Below are positions 43,175 through 51,659 of a DNA stretch of 64,000 bases, piece after piece. Numbering within the stretch: the stretch's first letter is position 1; each line of letters starts with the position of its first letter. A program made the translations under genes and the position numbers. Source of the DNA: Dokdonia sp. Dokd-P16 (GTDB lineage: Bacteria; Bacteroidota; Bacteroidia; Flavobacteriales; Flavobacteriaceae); contig NZ_CP029151.1 in NCBI RefSeq assembly GCF_003095655.1, forward strand, positions 2,727,001-2,791,000, in the 5' to 3' direction. Below the pieces are notes generated by a model. That model worked only from the letters and a program-made list of their open reading frames with translations, was not told the DNA's origin and did no database searches.

Positions 43175-44824
43175 CTACTTTTTACTCTTTTTCATATGTT
43201 TCAACACTAAGAAGTTCTGAGCATTTGGTTCAAAACCTGAAATGGTCTTCTGTGTAAAGCGTACGACCTCATCATAATATAGTGGAATTATAGGAGATTG
43301 CTCTATAATAAGAGAATCCATCTTGATATAGTATTGCTTGCGCTCATCTATGTCTGTAATGCTCAAGCTTTTCTCATAAAGACTATCAAAAGTCGCACTT
43401 TTGAAGTGTGTATAGTTAGGTCCGTTAGGAGTGAAGTTTTTACTATAAAATAAACTCAAGTAGTTTTCTGCATCTGGGTAATCTGCAATCCAGCTTGCAC
43501 GGAAAGCGTCTAGCTCACCACTACTTTTCATCTGGCGCAATGTAGATGGAGGCATTACATCAATTTGTACTTCCAGTCCTACTTTTTGCAGCTCTCGCTG
43601 TATGTACTCACAGATATCAAGATATTGACTATTCGTACCTATAGTGAGTTGTGGCGACTGGTCCCCAGTTTGTGCGATATACTGAGCTACAAGTTCCTTA
43701 GCAAGTGTAGGATTGTAGCTGTAGCCTTCAATATTATTAAAACCTGGAAGTCCCTTGGGAATAAAACCGTTTACTGCGGGTTTTCCTATTCCATTACGCA
43801 GGTAGGTGATCATTTTCTCGCGATCAAAACCGTAGTTTACAGCTTTGCGTAATAACGTAGATTGCACTTCTGGAGTGTTACTATCTAAAAAGAAACCTAT
43901 GTACTCAGTGTTGAGCCAAGGTGTTTTTTCAAAATTCACTCGATCTTCATACTTCTCGCGTAGCGTTCCAGAGGCAGTGAGTATCTCATCTTTATAGGAA
44001 GGGTCAAGGCTATTTAAAAAATCTATATTACCTTGAGCAAACTGTAAAAATTCGCTTTGCTTGTCTGGTAAAAAAGTAATGGCAACAGCTTCTAGATAAG
44101 GGAGGTTATTCCCAGCAGCATCTTTCTCGTAATACAATTCGTTTTTACGAAGTACTAGTTTTACACCTTCTTCCCATCGCTTAAATTTAAACGGACCAGT
44201 ACCTATTGGGTTTGATCGAAATTCATTACCATAAAAAGTCGTTACTTCCTTAGGAACAACAGAGCAGTATCTCATGCTGAGTAATCCTAAATATGCTGGA
44301 AAAGGCTGCTTTAATTGCACTGTAAAAGTGCTATCATTATCTGCCTTATAATGTTCCACATTACTAAGCACCCAACTTCCTGGGGATGCGATAGCTGGAT
44401 CTGTAAGTCTATCAAAAGAATACACGAAGTCACTTGCAACTACGTTCCTTGTACTATCTACAGTGTAAAAAGCTTCATGTTTATGAAACTTTACATCATC
44501 ACGTAGCGTAAAAGAGTAGGTAAGTGCATCTTCAGAAATAGACCAAGACTTAGCGATATCTGGCTGCACATTAAGGTCATTATCTAATTGAACAAGTCCA
44601 TTAAATAGCTGATTTACCGGCCAGATAATAGGTGGATTGCGGGCAAAAGCAGGATCTAGTGTAGAAATCTGGTATTGCTCGTTGTATCTAAACACTTCAT
44701 GATCTCGCTCTGTACTTTTACTATTTGAGCAGCCTACTGTACACAGACTTAAAAGCACGACAGCAAGCCATGCAGCTGCTGTCATTGTGCTAGATTTTCT
44801 TAAAAAAAGATTGTTATGATACAA
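43175..44824 (-). CDS. Oligopeptide-binding lipoprotein (SBP family 5), orphan
   Basis: This 549-aa protein carries a lipoprotein signal ending SLCTVGC. It has the SBP_bac_5 signature (YSFTLRDDVKFHKHEAF, GTGPFKFKRWEEGVKLVL, RKAVNYGFDREKMITYL) of DppA/OppA-type proteins. The ATG at 44785 is an alternative start that shortens the n-region. It would bind peptides outside the inner membrane, but no dpp/opp permease or ATPase genes are near. The 3' end is 8 bp from a palindrome copy. Confidence 0.9.
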   Translation of the reverse strand: MYHNNLFLRKSSTMTAAAWLAVVLLSLCTVGCSNSKSTERDHEVFRYNEQYQISTLDPAFARNPPIIWPVNQLFNGLVQLDNDLNVQPDIAKSWSISEDALTYSFTLRDDVKFHKHEAFYTVDSTRNVVASDFVYSFDRLTDPAIASPGSWVLSNVEHYKADNDSTFTVQLKQPFPAYLGLLSMRYCSVVPKEVTTFYGNEFRSNPIGTGPFKFKRWEEGVKLVLRKNELYYEKDAAGNNLPYLEAVAITFLPDKQSEFLQFAQGNIDFLNSLDPSYKDEILTASGTLREKYEDRVNFEKTPWLNTEYIGFFLDSNTPEVQSTLLRKAVNYGFDREKMITYLRNGIGKPAVNGFIPKGLPGFNNIEGYSYNPTLAKELVAQYIAQTGDQSPQLTIGTNSQYLDICEYIQRELQKVGLEVQIDVMPPSTLRQMKSSGELDAFRASWIADYPDAENYLSLFYSKNFTPNGPNYTHFKSATFDSLYEKSLSITDIDERKQYYIKMDSLIIEQSPIIPLYYDEVVRFTQKTISGFEPNAQNFLVLKHMKKSKK

Positions 44825-44863
44825 TATGGAAGTGTCTCTTTAATGATATTAATTATTGCGTTA

Positions 44864-46273
44864 TTATTTCTCCCACTCTGTGTGGAAGATTCCCTCGCGG
44901 TCTAATCTCTCATAAGTATGGGATCCAAAATAATCTCGTTGTGCTTGTATAAGATTAAGTGGTAATCTCGTTGAAGTATAAGCGTCAAAATAGGTTAACG
45001 AGTTTGATACTCCAGGAAGCGGGATACCATTAATAGCTCCGTAAGCGACAAGCTCTCTAGCCGAGTCTACCGTGCTTTGTATTTTTTTGATAAATGACGG
45101 GGATAATAAAAGGTTAGGTAATTCTGTATCCTCTGTAAAAGCATCTGTGATATCTGCGAGTAGCTTTGCTCTAATGATACATCCTGCTCTCCATATTTTT
45201 GCAATTACTGCAATATCGAGGTCATAACCATATTCCTTAGAGGCATCTGCTAGCTGATGCAAACCTTGAGCATAAGTAATAATGTAAGAGAAGTAAAGCG
45301 CCTCTTCTGTAAGCTTTGTTAGCTTTTCTTTATCCATTGTTGCCACTTTTGGGCGATCGTATAGAGAATCTGCAATGGTACGCTCATCTTTAAGTGCAGA
45401 GATTTCTCTCATACTCACAGCGATATCGATAGAAGGTACGGGAATACCTAGATCCATCGCGTTTTGTGAGGTCCATTTTCCTGTTCCTTTTTGTTTTGCT
45501 TTATCGAGAATCTGATCTACAAGGTCATCACTAGTAAGGGTATCCTTTTCGGCAAAAATCTCTGATGTAATCTCTACTAAGAAGGACTGTAAACGTCCTT
45601 CATTCCATGATTTATAAGTCTCGTGTAGCTCTTGATTAGATAAGTTTCCAGCTTTTTTAAGCACGTCATATATCTCAGAGGTAAGTTGCATGAGTCCGTA
45701 CTCAATACCATTGTGCACCATTTTTACATAGTTTCCAGCAGATTTAGGTCCTAAGTAAGCAACACAAGGTTCTCCATTATATTTGGCAGATACTGCTTCA
45801 AAAATGGGTTGTACCGCAGCATATCCAGGTTTGGATCCTCCAGGCATGATACTTGGTCCTATACGTGCGCCTTTGGCTCCTCCAGAAACTCCTGCTCCAA
45901 AAAAGTGAATTCCTTTTTCAGATAAGTACGCTTCTCTTCGGTCGGTATCGGTAAAGAAAGAGTTTCCTCCGTCTATGATGATGTCTCCTTTATCTAAGTG
46001 TGGCAGTAAACTTTCTATGACAATGTCCACTACTTTGCCAGCGGGAACTAGTAACATGATTTTACGTGGGGATGATAACGCTTTCGCGAAAGCGGATACA
46101 TCAACCGTAGCATCTACGCGTTTTGGGTCACCGCCTTCTTCTATAAGTGCCTGCACTTTTTCTGGGTCAAGGTCATTGCCCATTGCGCTAAAGCCATTAT
46201 CGGCTACATTTAATATAAAATTGCGTCCCATTACGCCCAGTCCAACTAAGCCAAAATCGTAAGAATTTTTCAT
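44864..46273 (-). CDS. gnd: 6-phosphogluconate dehydrogenase, decarboxylating
   Basis: I place the start at ATG 46273 (469 aa, the standard length) rather than the upstream in-frame ATG 46306. The NADP-binding motif GLVGLGVMGRNF, the substrate motif IIDGGNSFFTDT, FFGAGVSGGAKGAR and KMVHNGIEYG (catalytic Lys) are all present. It makes ribulose-5-phosphate and NADPH. An exact palindrome copy encodes VSAFAKALSSPRK in the helix preceding the PRKIMLLVPAG strand; other Gnd enzymes have an equally long helix here, so nothing appears inserted. It faces zwf-pgl across a 176-bp region. Confidence 0.95.
   Translation of the reverse strand: MKNSYDFGLVGLGVMGRNFILNVADNGFSAMGNDLDPEKVQALIEEGGDPKRVDATVDVSAFAKALSSPRKIMLLVPAGKVVDIVIESLLPHLDKGDIIIDGGNSFFTDTDRREAYLSEKGIHFFGAGVSGGAKGARIGPSIMPGGSKPGYAAVQPIFEAVSAKYNGEPCVAYLGPKSAGNYVKMVHNGIEYGLMQLTSEIYDVLKKAGNLSNQELHETYKSWNEGRLQSFLVEITSEIFAEKDTLTSDDLVDQILDKAKQKGTGKWTSQNAMDLGIPVPSIDIAVSMREISALKDERTIADSLYDRPKVATMDKEKLTKLTEEALYFSYIITYAQGLHQLADASKEYGYDLDIAVIAKIWRAGCIIRAKLLADITDAFTEDTELPNLLLSPSFIKKIQSTVDSARELVAYGAINGIPLPGVSNSLTYFDAYTSTRLPLNLIQAQRDYFGSHTYERLDREGIFHTEWEK
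46079..46094. repeat. Dispersed palindrome, exact 16-mer
   Basis: Copy in gnd, AFAKA frame on the coding (minus) strand. Confidence 0.95.
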
Positions 46274-46394
46274 AAGTAAAGTTTCATTCCCCACAAAAGA
46301 GCTCAAAAAAGCAACTCAAAATTATCAGTGGGTATTGCTCATCAAAAATAGTGGAAAAATAATTGTTTTTGTGAGTAAGTGGTGGGGAAGTCGG

Positions 46395-46425
46395 TTGGGA
46401 ATGGACGAAAGTTTCAATACTTTTG
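46395..46425 (+). promoter_or_regulatory. Promoter of zwf-pgl
   Basis: TTG at 46395-46397, then 20 bp, then TACTTTTG at 46418-46425: close to the Bacteroidota consensus TTG-N19-TANNTTTG. Predicted transcription start is about 20 bp before the zwf ATG. This is the best -33/-7 pair in the window. Confidence 0.55.
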
Positions 46426-46449
46426 AAGCACCTTAAATAAGTACTTCAT

Positions 46450-47961
46450 ATGCGCAAGACAGAGAATCAGTTATTAGTCATTTTTGGCGCTTCGGGAGAC
46501 CTCACTGCCCGAAAATTAGTTCCTGCTCTATATAAATTATATAAAGACAAACACCTGCCAAAGCATTTTGCCGTACTCGGTGTGGCGCGTAGTTTTATGA
46601 CGGATGAGGAGTTTAGAAAACGCGTAGCCCTAGAAAGTAAATATCTTGATGATAGTGAGGAGTTTATTGCCGCATTTTCTGAGAAGTTATTTTATGAAGA
46701 TCTTCATAAAAAGTACGATGTAGATTACCGTGAGCTCAATGAGCGCATACAAGACATCAACACGACGTACCAGTGTGATAATAATATCATCTTCTATTTA
46801 TCTACACCTCCTAGTTTATTTGAAGCCATTGCAAAAAACCTTACTGCAAAAGGACTTAATGATGAGCGTCTAGGCTGGAAACGACTTATTGTAGAAAAAC
46901 CCTTTGGCTACAGTCTTGAGACTGCAAAGTCACTTAACGAGGGATTACATAGATATTTTAAAGAATCGCAGATTTATAGAATAGATCATTACTTAGGTAA
47001 AGAGACGGTTCAAAACATACTTGTTACTAGATTTGCAAATAGCATTTTTGAACCTTTATGGAATCGTGATTACATAGATCACGTTGAGATTACAAATGCA
47101 GAGAGTGGAGGCGTAGAGTCTCGTGGTGGTTATTATGACAAGTCTGGAGCTTTACGAGATATGTTTCAAAGTCACTTATTACAGCTTGTTGCATTAATAG
47201 TAATGGAACCACCATTAAGTGCAGATCCAGAAGAAATACGTAACGAAAAATTAAAAGCACTCAAGTCATTACGATTAATGACAGATCCAAAAGTGCTAGA
47301 AGAAAATACTATACGCGGGCAATATTTAAGCAGTGAGATAGATGGCGAGCGTGTAAATAGCTATCGTGAAGAAGAAGATGTAGATCCAGATAGTATTACA
47401 GAAACCTATGCAGCGGTAAAGTTTTTTGTAGATAACTGGCGCTGGGCAGATGTTCCTTTTTATGTGCGTACAGCAAAGCGTATGCCTACAAAGGTTACAG
47501 AAGTTGTGATACACTTTAAATCGCCACACCACCAGATTTTTAAAAACTCAGACATTAATAAGGATAATAAACTCATCATACGTATTCAGCCAGATGAGGG
47601 TATCTTAGTAAAGTTTGGTGTGAAAGTACCAGGTCAAGGATTTAAGGTAGAACGTGGTAATCTTGATTTTTACTACTCTAGCTTAGGTGATACAGATATT
47701 ATGGAAGCTTACGAGCGACTATTACTGGATGCAATGCAAGGAGATGCTACCTTATATTCTCGTGCAGACGAGGTAGAAGCAGCATGGAGATTTACAGACC
47801 CTATACTTGAATACTGGACAAATCGAGATGTAAAGATGTATGGATATGCGGCAGGAGTCTGGGGTCCAGAATTTGCAGATGATCTCATAGAAGGTCGAGG
47901 CGGCTGGCGTAATCCAGGAGCCCATCTGGCAGATGATCCAGGATACTGTGTGATAGAATAA
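46450..47961 (+). CDS. zwf: Glucose-6-phosphate 1-dehydrogenase
   Basis: This 503-aa enzyme has the NADP-binding GASGDLTARKLVPAL, the catalytic RIDHYLGKETVQN (substrate His and Lys) and EKPFGYSLETA. It commits glucose-6-phosphate to the oxidative pentose phosphate pathway. It is the first gene of a zwf-pgl operon and is divergent from gnd. All three oxidative-branch enzymes are therefore in one locus. Confidence 0.96.
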   Translation: MRKTENQLLVIFGASGDLTARKLVPALYKLYKDKHLPKHFAVLGVARSFMTDEEFRKRVALESKYLDDSEEFIAAFSEKLFYEDLHKKYDVDYRELNERIQDINTTYQCDNNIIFYLSTPPSLFEAIAKNLTAKGLNDERLGWKRLIVEKPFGYSLETAKSLNEGLHRYFKESQIYRIDHYLGKETVQNILVTRFANSIFEPLWNRDYIDHVEITNAESGGVESRGGYYDKSGALRDMFQSHLLQLVALIVMEPPLSADPEEIRNEKLKALKSLRLMTDPKVLEENTIRGQYLSSEIDGERVNSYREEEDVDPDSITETYAAVKFFVDNWRWADVPFYVRTAKRMPTKVTEVVIHFKSPHHQIFKNSDINKDNKLIIRIQPDEGILVKFGVKVPGQGFKVERGNLDFYYSSLGDTDIMEAYERLLLDAMQGDATLYSRADEVEAAWRFTDPILEYWTNRDVKMYGYAAGVWGPEFADDLIEGRGGWRNPGAHLADDPGYCVIE

Positions 47962-48022
47962 CAATAATGAGTTTTACCCGTATTAACTAGCTTCTGCAGT
48001 TGCAGTTATAGAATAGAAAATA

Positions 48023-48736
48023 ATGACACTACATATATCAAAAACAAAACAAGAAGTAGCTCAAGATTTTGCTACTTATTTAATGGAAGCTGCAAGCGGT
48101 AAAGAACGTTTTACTGTAGCGCTATCTGGAGGAAGCACTCCGAAAATTGTTTTTGACTTACTTGCAGAGAAGCATAAAGATGCCGACTGGTCTAAGTTTC
48201 AGTTTTACTGGGGTGATGAGCGTTGTGTTGCGCCTACAGATGAGCAAAGCAATTACAAAATGACCGTCGATCATTTGTTTTCAAAAATCAATATCCCTGC
48301 AGGAAATATACACCGTATCCTTGGCGAAAATAATCCAGAAGCAGAAGCTATACGTTATGCAGAGGTTTTAGAAAGTACGCTCGCTTCAGAAAATGAGGTG
48401 CCACAATTTGATTTAGTCATATTAGGGATGGGAGATGATGGTCATACAGCTTCTATATTTCCACATGAAATAGAACTGTGGGACTCGTCAAACTGGTGCG
48501 AAGTCGCAACACATCCAGAATCTGGGCAACAACGCGTGAGTATTACGGGCGATATTATCAACAATGCGCAAGCCGTAGCATTTCTAGTTACTGGCGCATC
48601 AAAAGAAGAAAAGATAGTGACTATCATTAATCAAGAAGAAGATTTTAGAGACTATCCAGCAAGTCTTGTGTCACCACTCTCTGGAGAACTTCGTTGGTTT
48701 ATGGATGAGGAAGCAGCAAGTGGTTTAGGCCAATAG
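48023..48736 (+). CDS. pgl: 6-phosphogluconolactonase
   Basis: This 237-aa protein is of the DevB/Pgl type: VALSGGSTPKIVFDLL near the N-terminus, FYWGDERCV and LGMGDDGHTASIFP, the conserved substrate-binding motifs. It hydrolyses 6-phosphogluconolactone between Zwf and Gnd. It starts 61 bp after zwf and is probably co-transcribed. Confidence 0.95.
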   Translation: MTLHISKTKQEVAQDFATYLMEAASGKERFTVALSGGSTPKIVFDLLAEKHKDADWSKFQFYWGDERCVAPTDEQSNYKMTVDHLFSKINIPAGNIHRILGENNPEAEAIRYAEVLESTLASENEVPQFDLVILGMGDDGHTASIFPHEIELWDSSNWCEVATHPESGQQRVSITGDIINNAQAVAFLVTGASKEEKIVTIINQEEDFRDYPASLVSPLSGELRWFMDEEAASGLGQ

Positions 48737-48778
48737 ATTTACCCGAAAATAATAATATGTTGTCGTAATTTATATCTT

Positions 48779-49780
48779 ATGAAAGTAGCTAGTTGTATTG
48801 TCTTTTTTCTTTTTGCGATAACAATACATGCTCAAGATGTAATTACGGGAACGTTACTAGCCACAAAAGATAGTCTAGCCATCGAGAATGCTTCTGTCTA
48901 TTTTAATAATACTACCATTGGCGCTATATCTAATGCGCAAGGTAACTTCACGATAACAAGAGATAACAACATACAGACAGAACTAATTATAAGTGTTTTG
49001 GGTTTTGAGACGCTTATTATCCCTCACAATCAATTAGGCTCTTTAGGAACGCTTTACCTCAAGAAAAGCATCGATTCACTAGATGAAGTGATATTAGATG
49101 ATGATACTTGGAGTCGCGAGCGCAAATTGAGAGCTTTTAGAAGATATTTTATCGGTCCTCTCGTTAGCGCGAGCGATGTGAAAATATTGAATGAAAAAGA
49201 TATTCGGTTGAGATATAGCGCTACTAACGGGATGCTATATGCGGACAGCAAGGTGCCTATTAAGATTAAGAATAAAAACTTAGGGTATCTCGTATCTTAT
49301 GACCTTATGGACTTTGAGGTTACTTATGAGAAAAGTCTCAACGGATTTAATATGGCAAGCAAGTCCTTTTTTGTGGGTACTGTATTTTTTGAAAATATTA
49401 AAGAAAAAACGAGCCGTAAGATTTTAAAAAATAGAACTGCAGAATATAATGGCTCATTACTTCACTTTCTAAGAGCCTTACGCGATCATAAACTAGTAAA
49501 AGAAAAGTATAGAGTTTTTCTAGGTAAATATGAGACTGCTCCATATGCACCTTTTAAAATAATTCCTACAGATAAAGGGCATGAAGTAACCCTTCTTGAA
49601 GAGGATATCCAGATTCTTTATAACCAAGACGAGCAATCTAAACTTGAAGCTACAGCTCCATTTTTGATTGATTCATTTGGAAATCATAGTCCTGTTGATG
49701 TCTTGTATACAGGAGGTGCGATGGCAGCACGTAAGGTAGGAGCAATGCTACCTTTGACTTTTGAACTAGCAGAAGAATAG
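48779..49780 (+). CDS. Exported carboxypeptidase-regulatory-like domain protein
   Basis: This 333-aa protein has a signal peptide (IVFFLFAITIHAQ). The N-terminal domain (about 20-100) is a CarboxypepD_reg-like beta sandwich, as in SusC-type proteins: ITGTLLATKDSLAIENASVYF ... ISNAQGNFTI ... LGFET. The rest has no recognised family and contains basic stretches. Outer-membrane or periplasmic location is likely; no SusD or TonB receptor is near. Function unknown. Confidence 0.75.
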   Translation: MKVASCIVFFLFAITIHAQDVITGTLLATKDSLAIENASVYFNNTTIGAISNAQGNFTITRDNNIQTELIISVLGFETLIIPHNQLGSLGTLYLKKSIDSLDEVILDDDTWSRERKLRAFRRYFIGPLVSASDVKILNEKDIRLRYSATNGMLYADSKVPIKIKNKNLGYLVSYDLMDFEVTYEKSLNGFNMASKSFFVGTVFFENIKEKTSRKILKNRTAEYNGSLLHFLRALRDHKLVKEKYRVFLGKYETAPYAPFKIIPTDKGHEVTLLEEDIQILYNQDEQSKLEATAPFLIDSFGNHSPVDVLYTGGAMAARKVGAMLPLTFELAEE

Positions 49781-49825
49781 TATGCAGATTTTTTATCTTT
49801 CCGCTTAGATTCTTATTTTGAAATT

Positions 49826-49840
49826 ACGCTTTTGCGAAGG
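49826..49840. repeat. Degenerate copy of the dispersed palindrome
   Basis: CGCTTTTGCGAAGGC, two mismatches to the consensus; 60 bp before the ABC-F gene. Probably a decayed copy. Confidence 0.5.
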
Positions 49841-49874
49841 CATACTAATCTTCACACAGCACCACTTAATATAG

Positions 49875-49882
49875 TATTTTTG
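49875..49882 (+). promoter_or_regulatory. Candidate -7 box TATTTTTG of the ABC-F gene
   Basis: Matches TANNTTTG 18 bp before the ATG at 49901; TTC at 49851 with 21-bp spacing is a poor -33. Confidence 0.4.
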
Positions 49883-49900
49883 CAATCTTAAATTTATATT

Positions 49901-51541
49901 ATGATTGCAGTAGATAACCTTGCCGTTGAGTTTAGCGGAGACACACTTTTTGCAGATGTTTCTTTCTCTATTAATGAGAATGATAAAATTGCCCTCATGG
50001 GTAAAAACGGAGCTGGTAAGTCTACCATGATGAAAATTATCGCAGGAGCGCTAAAACCTACTCGCGGTAACGTGCGAACTCCAAAGGATGCAGTCATAGC
50101 ATACTTGCCACAGCACTTACTAACAGATGATGATTGTACGGTAATGGAGGAGGCTTCTAAGGCATTCTCTACTGTTTTTACAATGAAGGAGGAGATGGCT
50201 CGTCTTAACAAGGAACTTGAAACTCGTACAGATTATGAGTCTAAGGAATACATGGATATCATCACTAAGGTGACAGATCTTGGCGAGAAGTTCTATGCGA
50301 TTGAGGAGGTGAATTATGAAGAGGAAGTTGAAAAAGCATTAAAAGGACTTGGGTTTAAACGCGAGGATTTTACAAGACCTACGAGCGAATTTTCTGGAGG
50401 ATGGCGCATGCGTATTGAGCTAGCCAAAATCTTACTACAAAAACCAGATCTTATCTTACTGGATGAGCCTACAAACCACGTAGATATTGAATCGGTGATA
50501 TGGTTGGAGGATTTCTTGTTGAATAAGGCAAAGGCTGTCGTTGTGATCTCTCACGACAAGGCGTTTATTGACAATATTACAAATCGTACGATAGAGGTTA
50601 CGATGGGTCGTATTTACGATTACAAAGCAAATTACTCGCACTATCTTGAGCTACGTGCAGATCGTCGTACGCATCAAATTAAAGCCTACCAAGAGCAGCA
50701 AAAATTTATTGCAGATAATCAAGCATTTATAGACCGTTTTAAAGGAACGTACAGTAAGACAAATCAAGTATCTTCTCGTGAGCGCATGCTAGAAAAGCTT
50801 ACCATTATTGAGATTGATGAGGTAGATAACTCGGCACTAGCATTGAGATTTCCGCCGGCGCCTAGATCTGGAGACTTTCCTGTAAAGGTGAAAGATCTTA
50901 CTAAAAAGTATGACGATCATACGGTGTTTAGCGGTGCAAATATGGATATCGCTCGAGGCGAAAAAGTAAGTTTTGTAGGTAGAAATGGCGAAGGAAAATC
51001 GACGATGATTAAAGCCATTCTAGGAGAGATAGAAGTAGAAGGTGCTTGCGAACTAGGACATAATGTGAAAGTGGGTTATTTTGCTCAAAATCAGGCTGCT
51101 TTATTAGATCCAGATCTTACCGTTTTTCAAACAGTAGATGAGGTTGCCAAAGGCGATATGCGCACGCAAATTAAAAATATATTGGGTCGCTTTATGTTTT
51201 CAGGAGACAGCCTTGATAAAAAGGTAAGTGTACTTTCTGGAGGAGAGAAAACGAGACTAGCAATGGTGAAGTTACTTCTTGATCCCGTAAACTTATTAAT
51301 ACTGGATGAGCCTACAAACCACCTAGATATAAAGTCTAAAGATGTTTTAAAAGAAGCACTACAAACCTTTGATGGAACACTTATCCTAGTTTCTCACGAT
51401 CGTGATTTCTTACAAGGACTCTCTAAGAAAGTTTTTGAGTTTAAAGAAAAACGAGTGATTGAGCACTTTGAAAGCATAGATGACTTCTTAAAAAGAAACC
51501 GTATTGAAAATCTTAAGGAAATAGATTTAATGAAGTCTTAG
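49901..51541 (+). CDS. ABC-F family ATPase
   Basis: This 546-aa protein has two ABC domains in tandem without membrane segments. The first has Walker A GKNGAGKSTM, signature FSGGWRMRIELA and Walker B LILLDEPTNHVD. The second has GRNGEGKSTM, LSGGEKTRLAMV and LLILDEPTNHLD. Between them is the charged linker (P-site tRNA-interaction motif region, about 240-305). Length and sequence resemble YbiT-type ABC-F proteins that act on ribosomes. A precise subgroup cannot be assigned by eye. Confidence 0.93.
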   Translation: MIAVDNLAVEFSGDTLFADVSFSINENDKIALMGKNGAGKSTMMKIIAGALKPTRGNVRTPKDAVIAYLPQHLLTDDDCTVMEEASKAFSTVFTMKEEMARLNKELETRTDYESKEYMDIITKVTDLGEKFYAIEEVNYEEEVEKALKGLGFKREDFTRPTSEFSGGWRMRIELAKILLQKPDLILLDEPTNHVDIESVIWLEDFLLNKAKAVVVISHDKAFIDNITNRTIEVTMGRIYDYKANYSHYLELRADRRTHQIKAYQEQQKFIADNQAFIDRFKGTYSKTNQVSSRERMLEKLTIIEIDEVDNSALALRFPPAPRSGDFPVKVKDLTKKYDDHTVFSGANMDIARGEKVSFVGRNGEGKSTMIKAILGEIEVEGACELGHNVKVGYFAQNQAALLDPDLTVFQTVDEVAKGDMRTQIKNILGRFMFSGDSLDKKVSVLSGGEKTRLAMVKLLLDPVNLLILDEPTNHLDIKSKDVLKEALQTFDGTLILVSHDRDFLQGLSKKVFEFKEKRVIEHFESIDDFLKRNRIENLKEIDLMKS

Positions 51542-51659
51542 GTCACTCTAACTTACAAACCCCTTGATAATTAGTCGAGTACGCTCTAGGTGAGTTTGTA
51601 GATTTTATTTTGAATTAGAATATACTTAGCAATAAAACTGTATCATTGAATAAATTATG

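Noticed and set aside
45975-46262. 95-aa open frame on the + strand opposite gnd containing DNAFAKADTST
   Set aside because: It is a shadow of gnd. The AFAKA peptide appears only because the palindrome reads the same on both strands.
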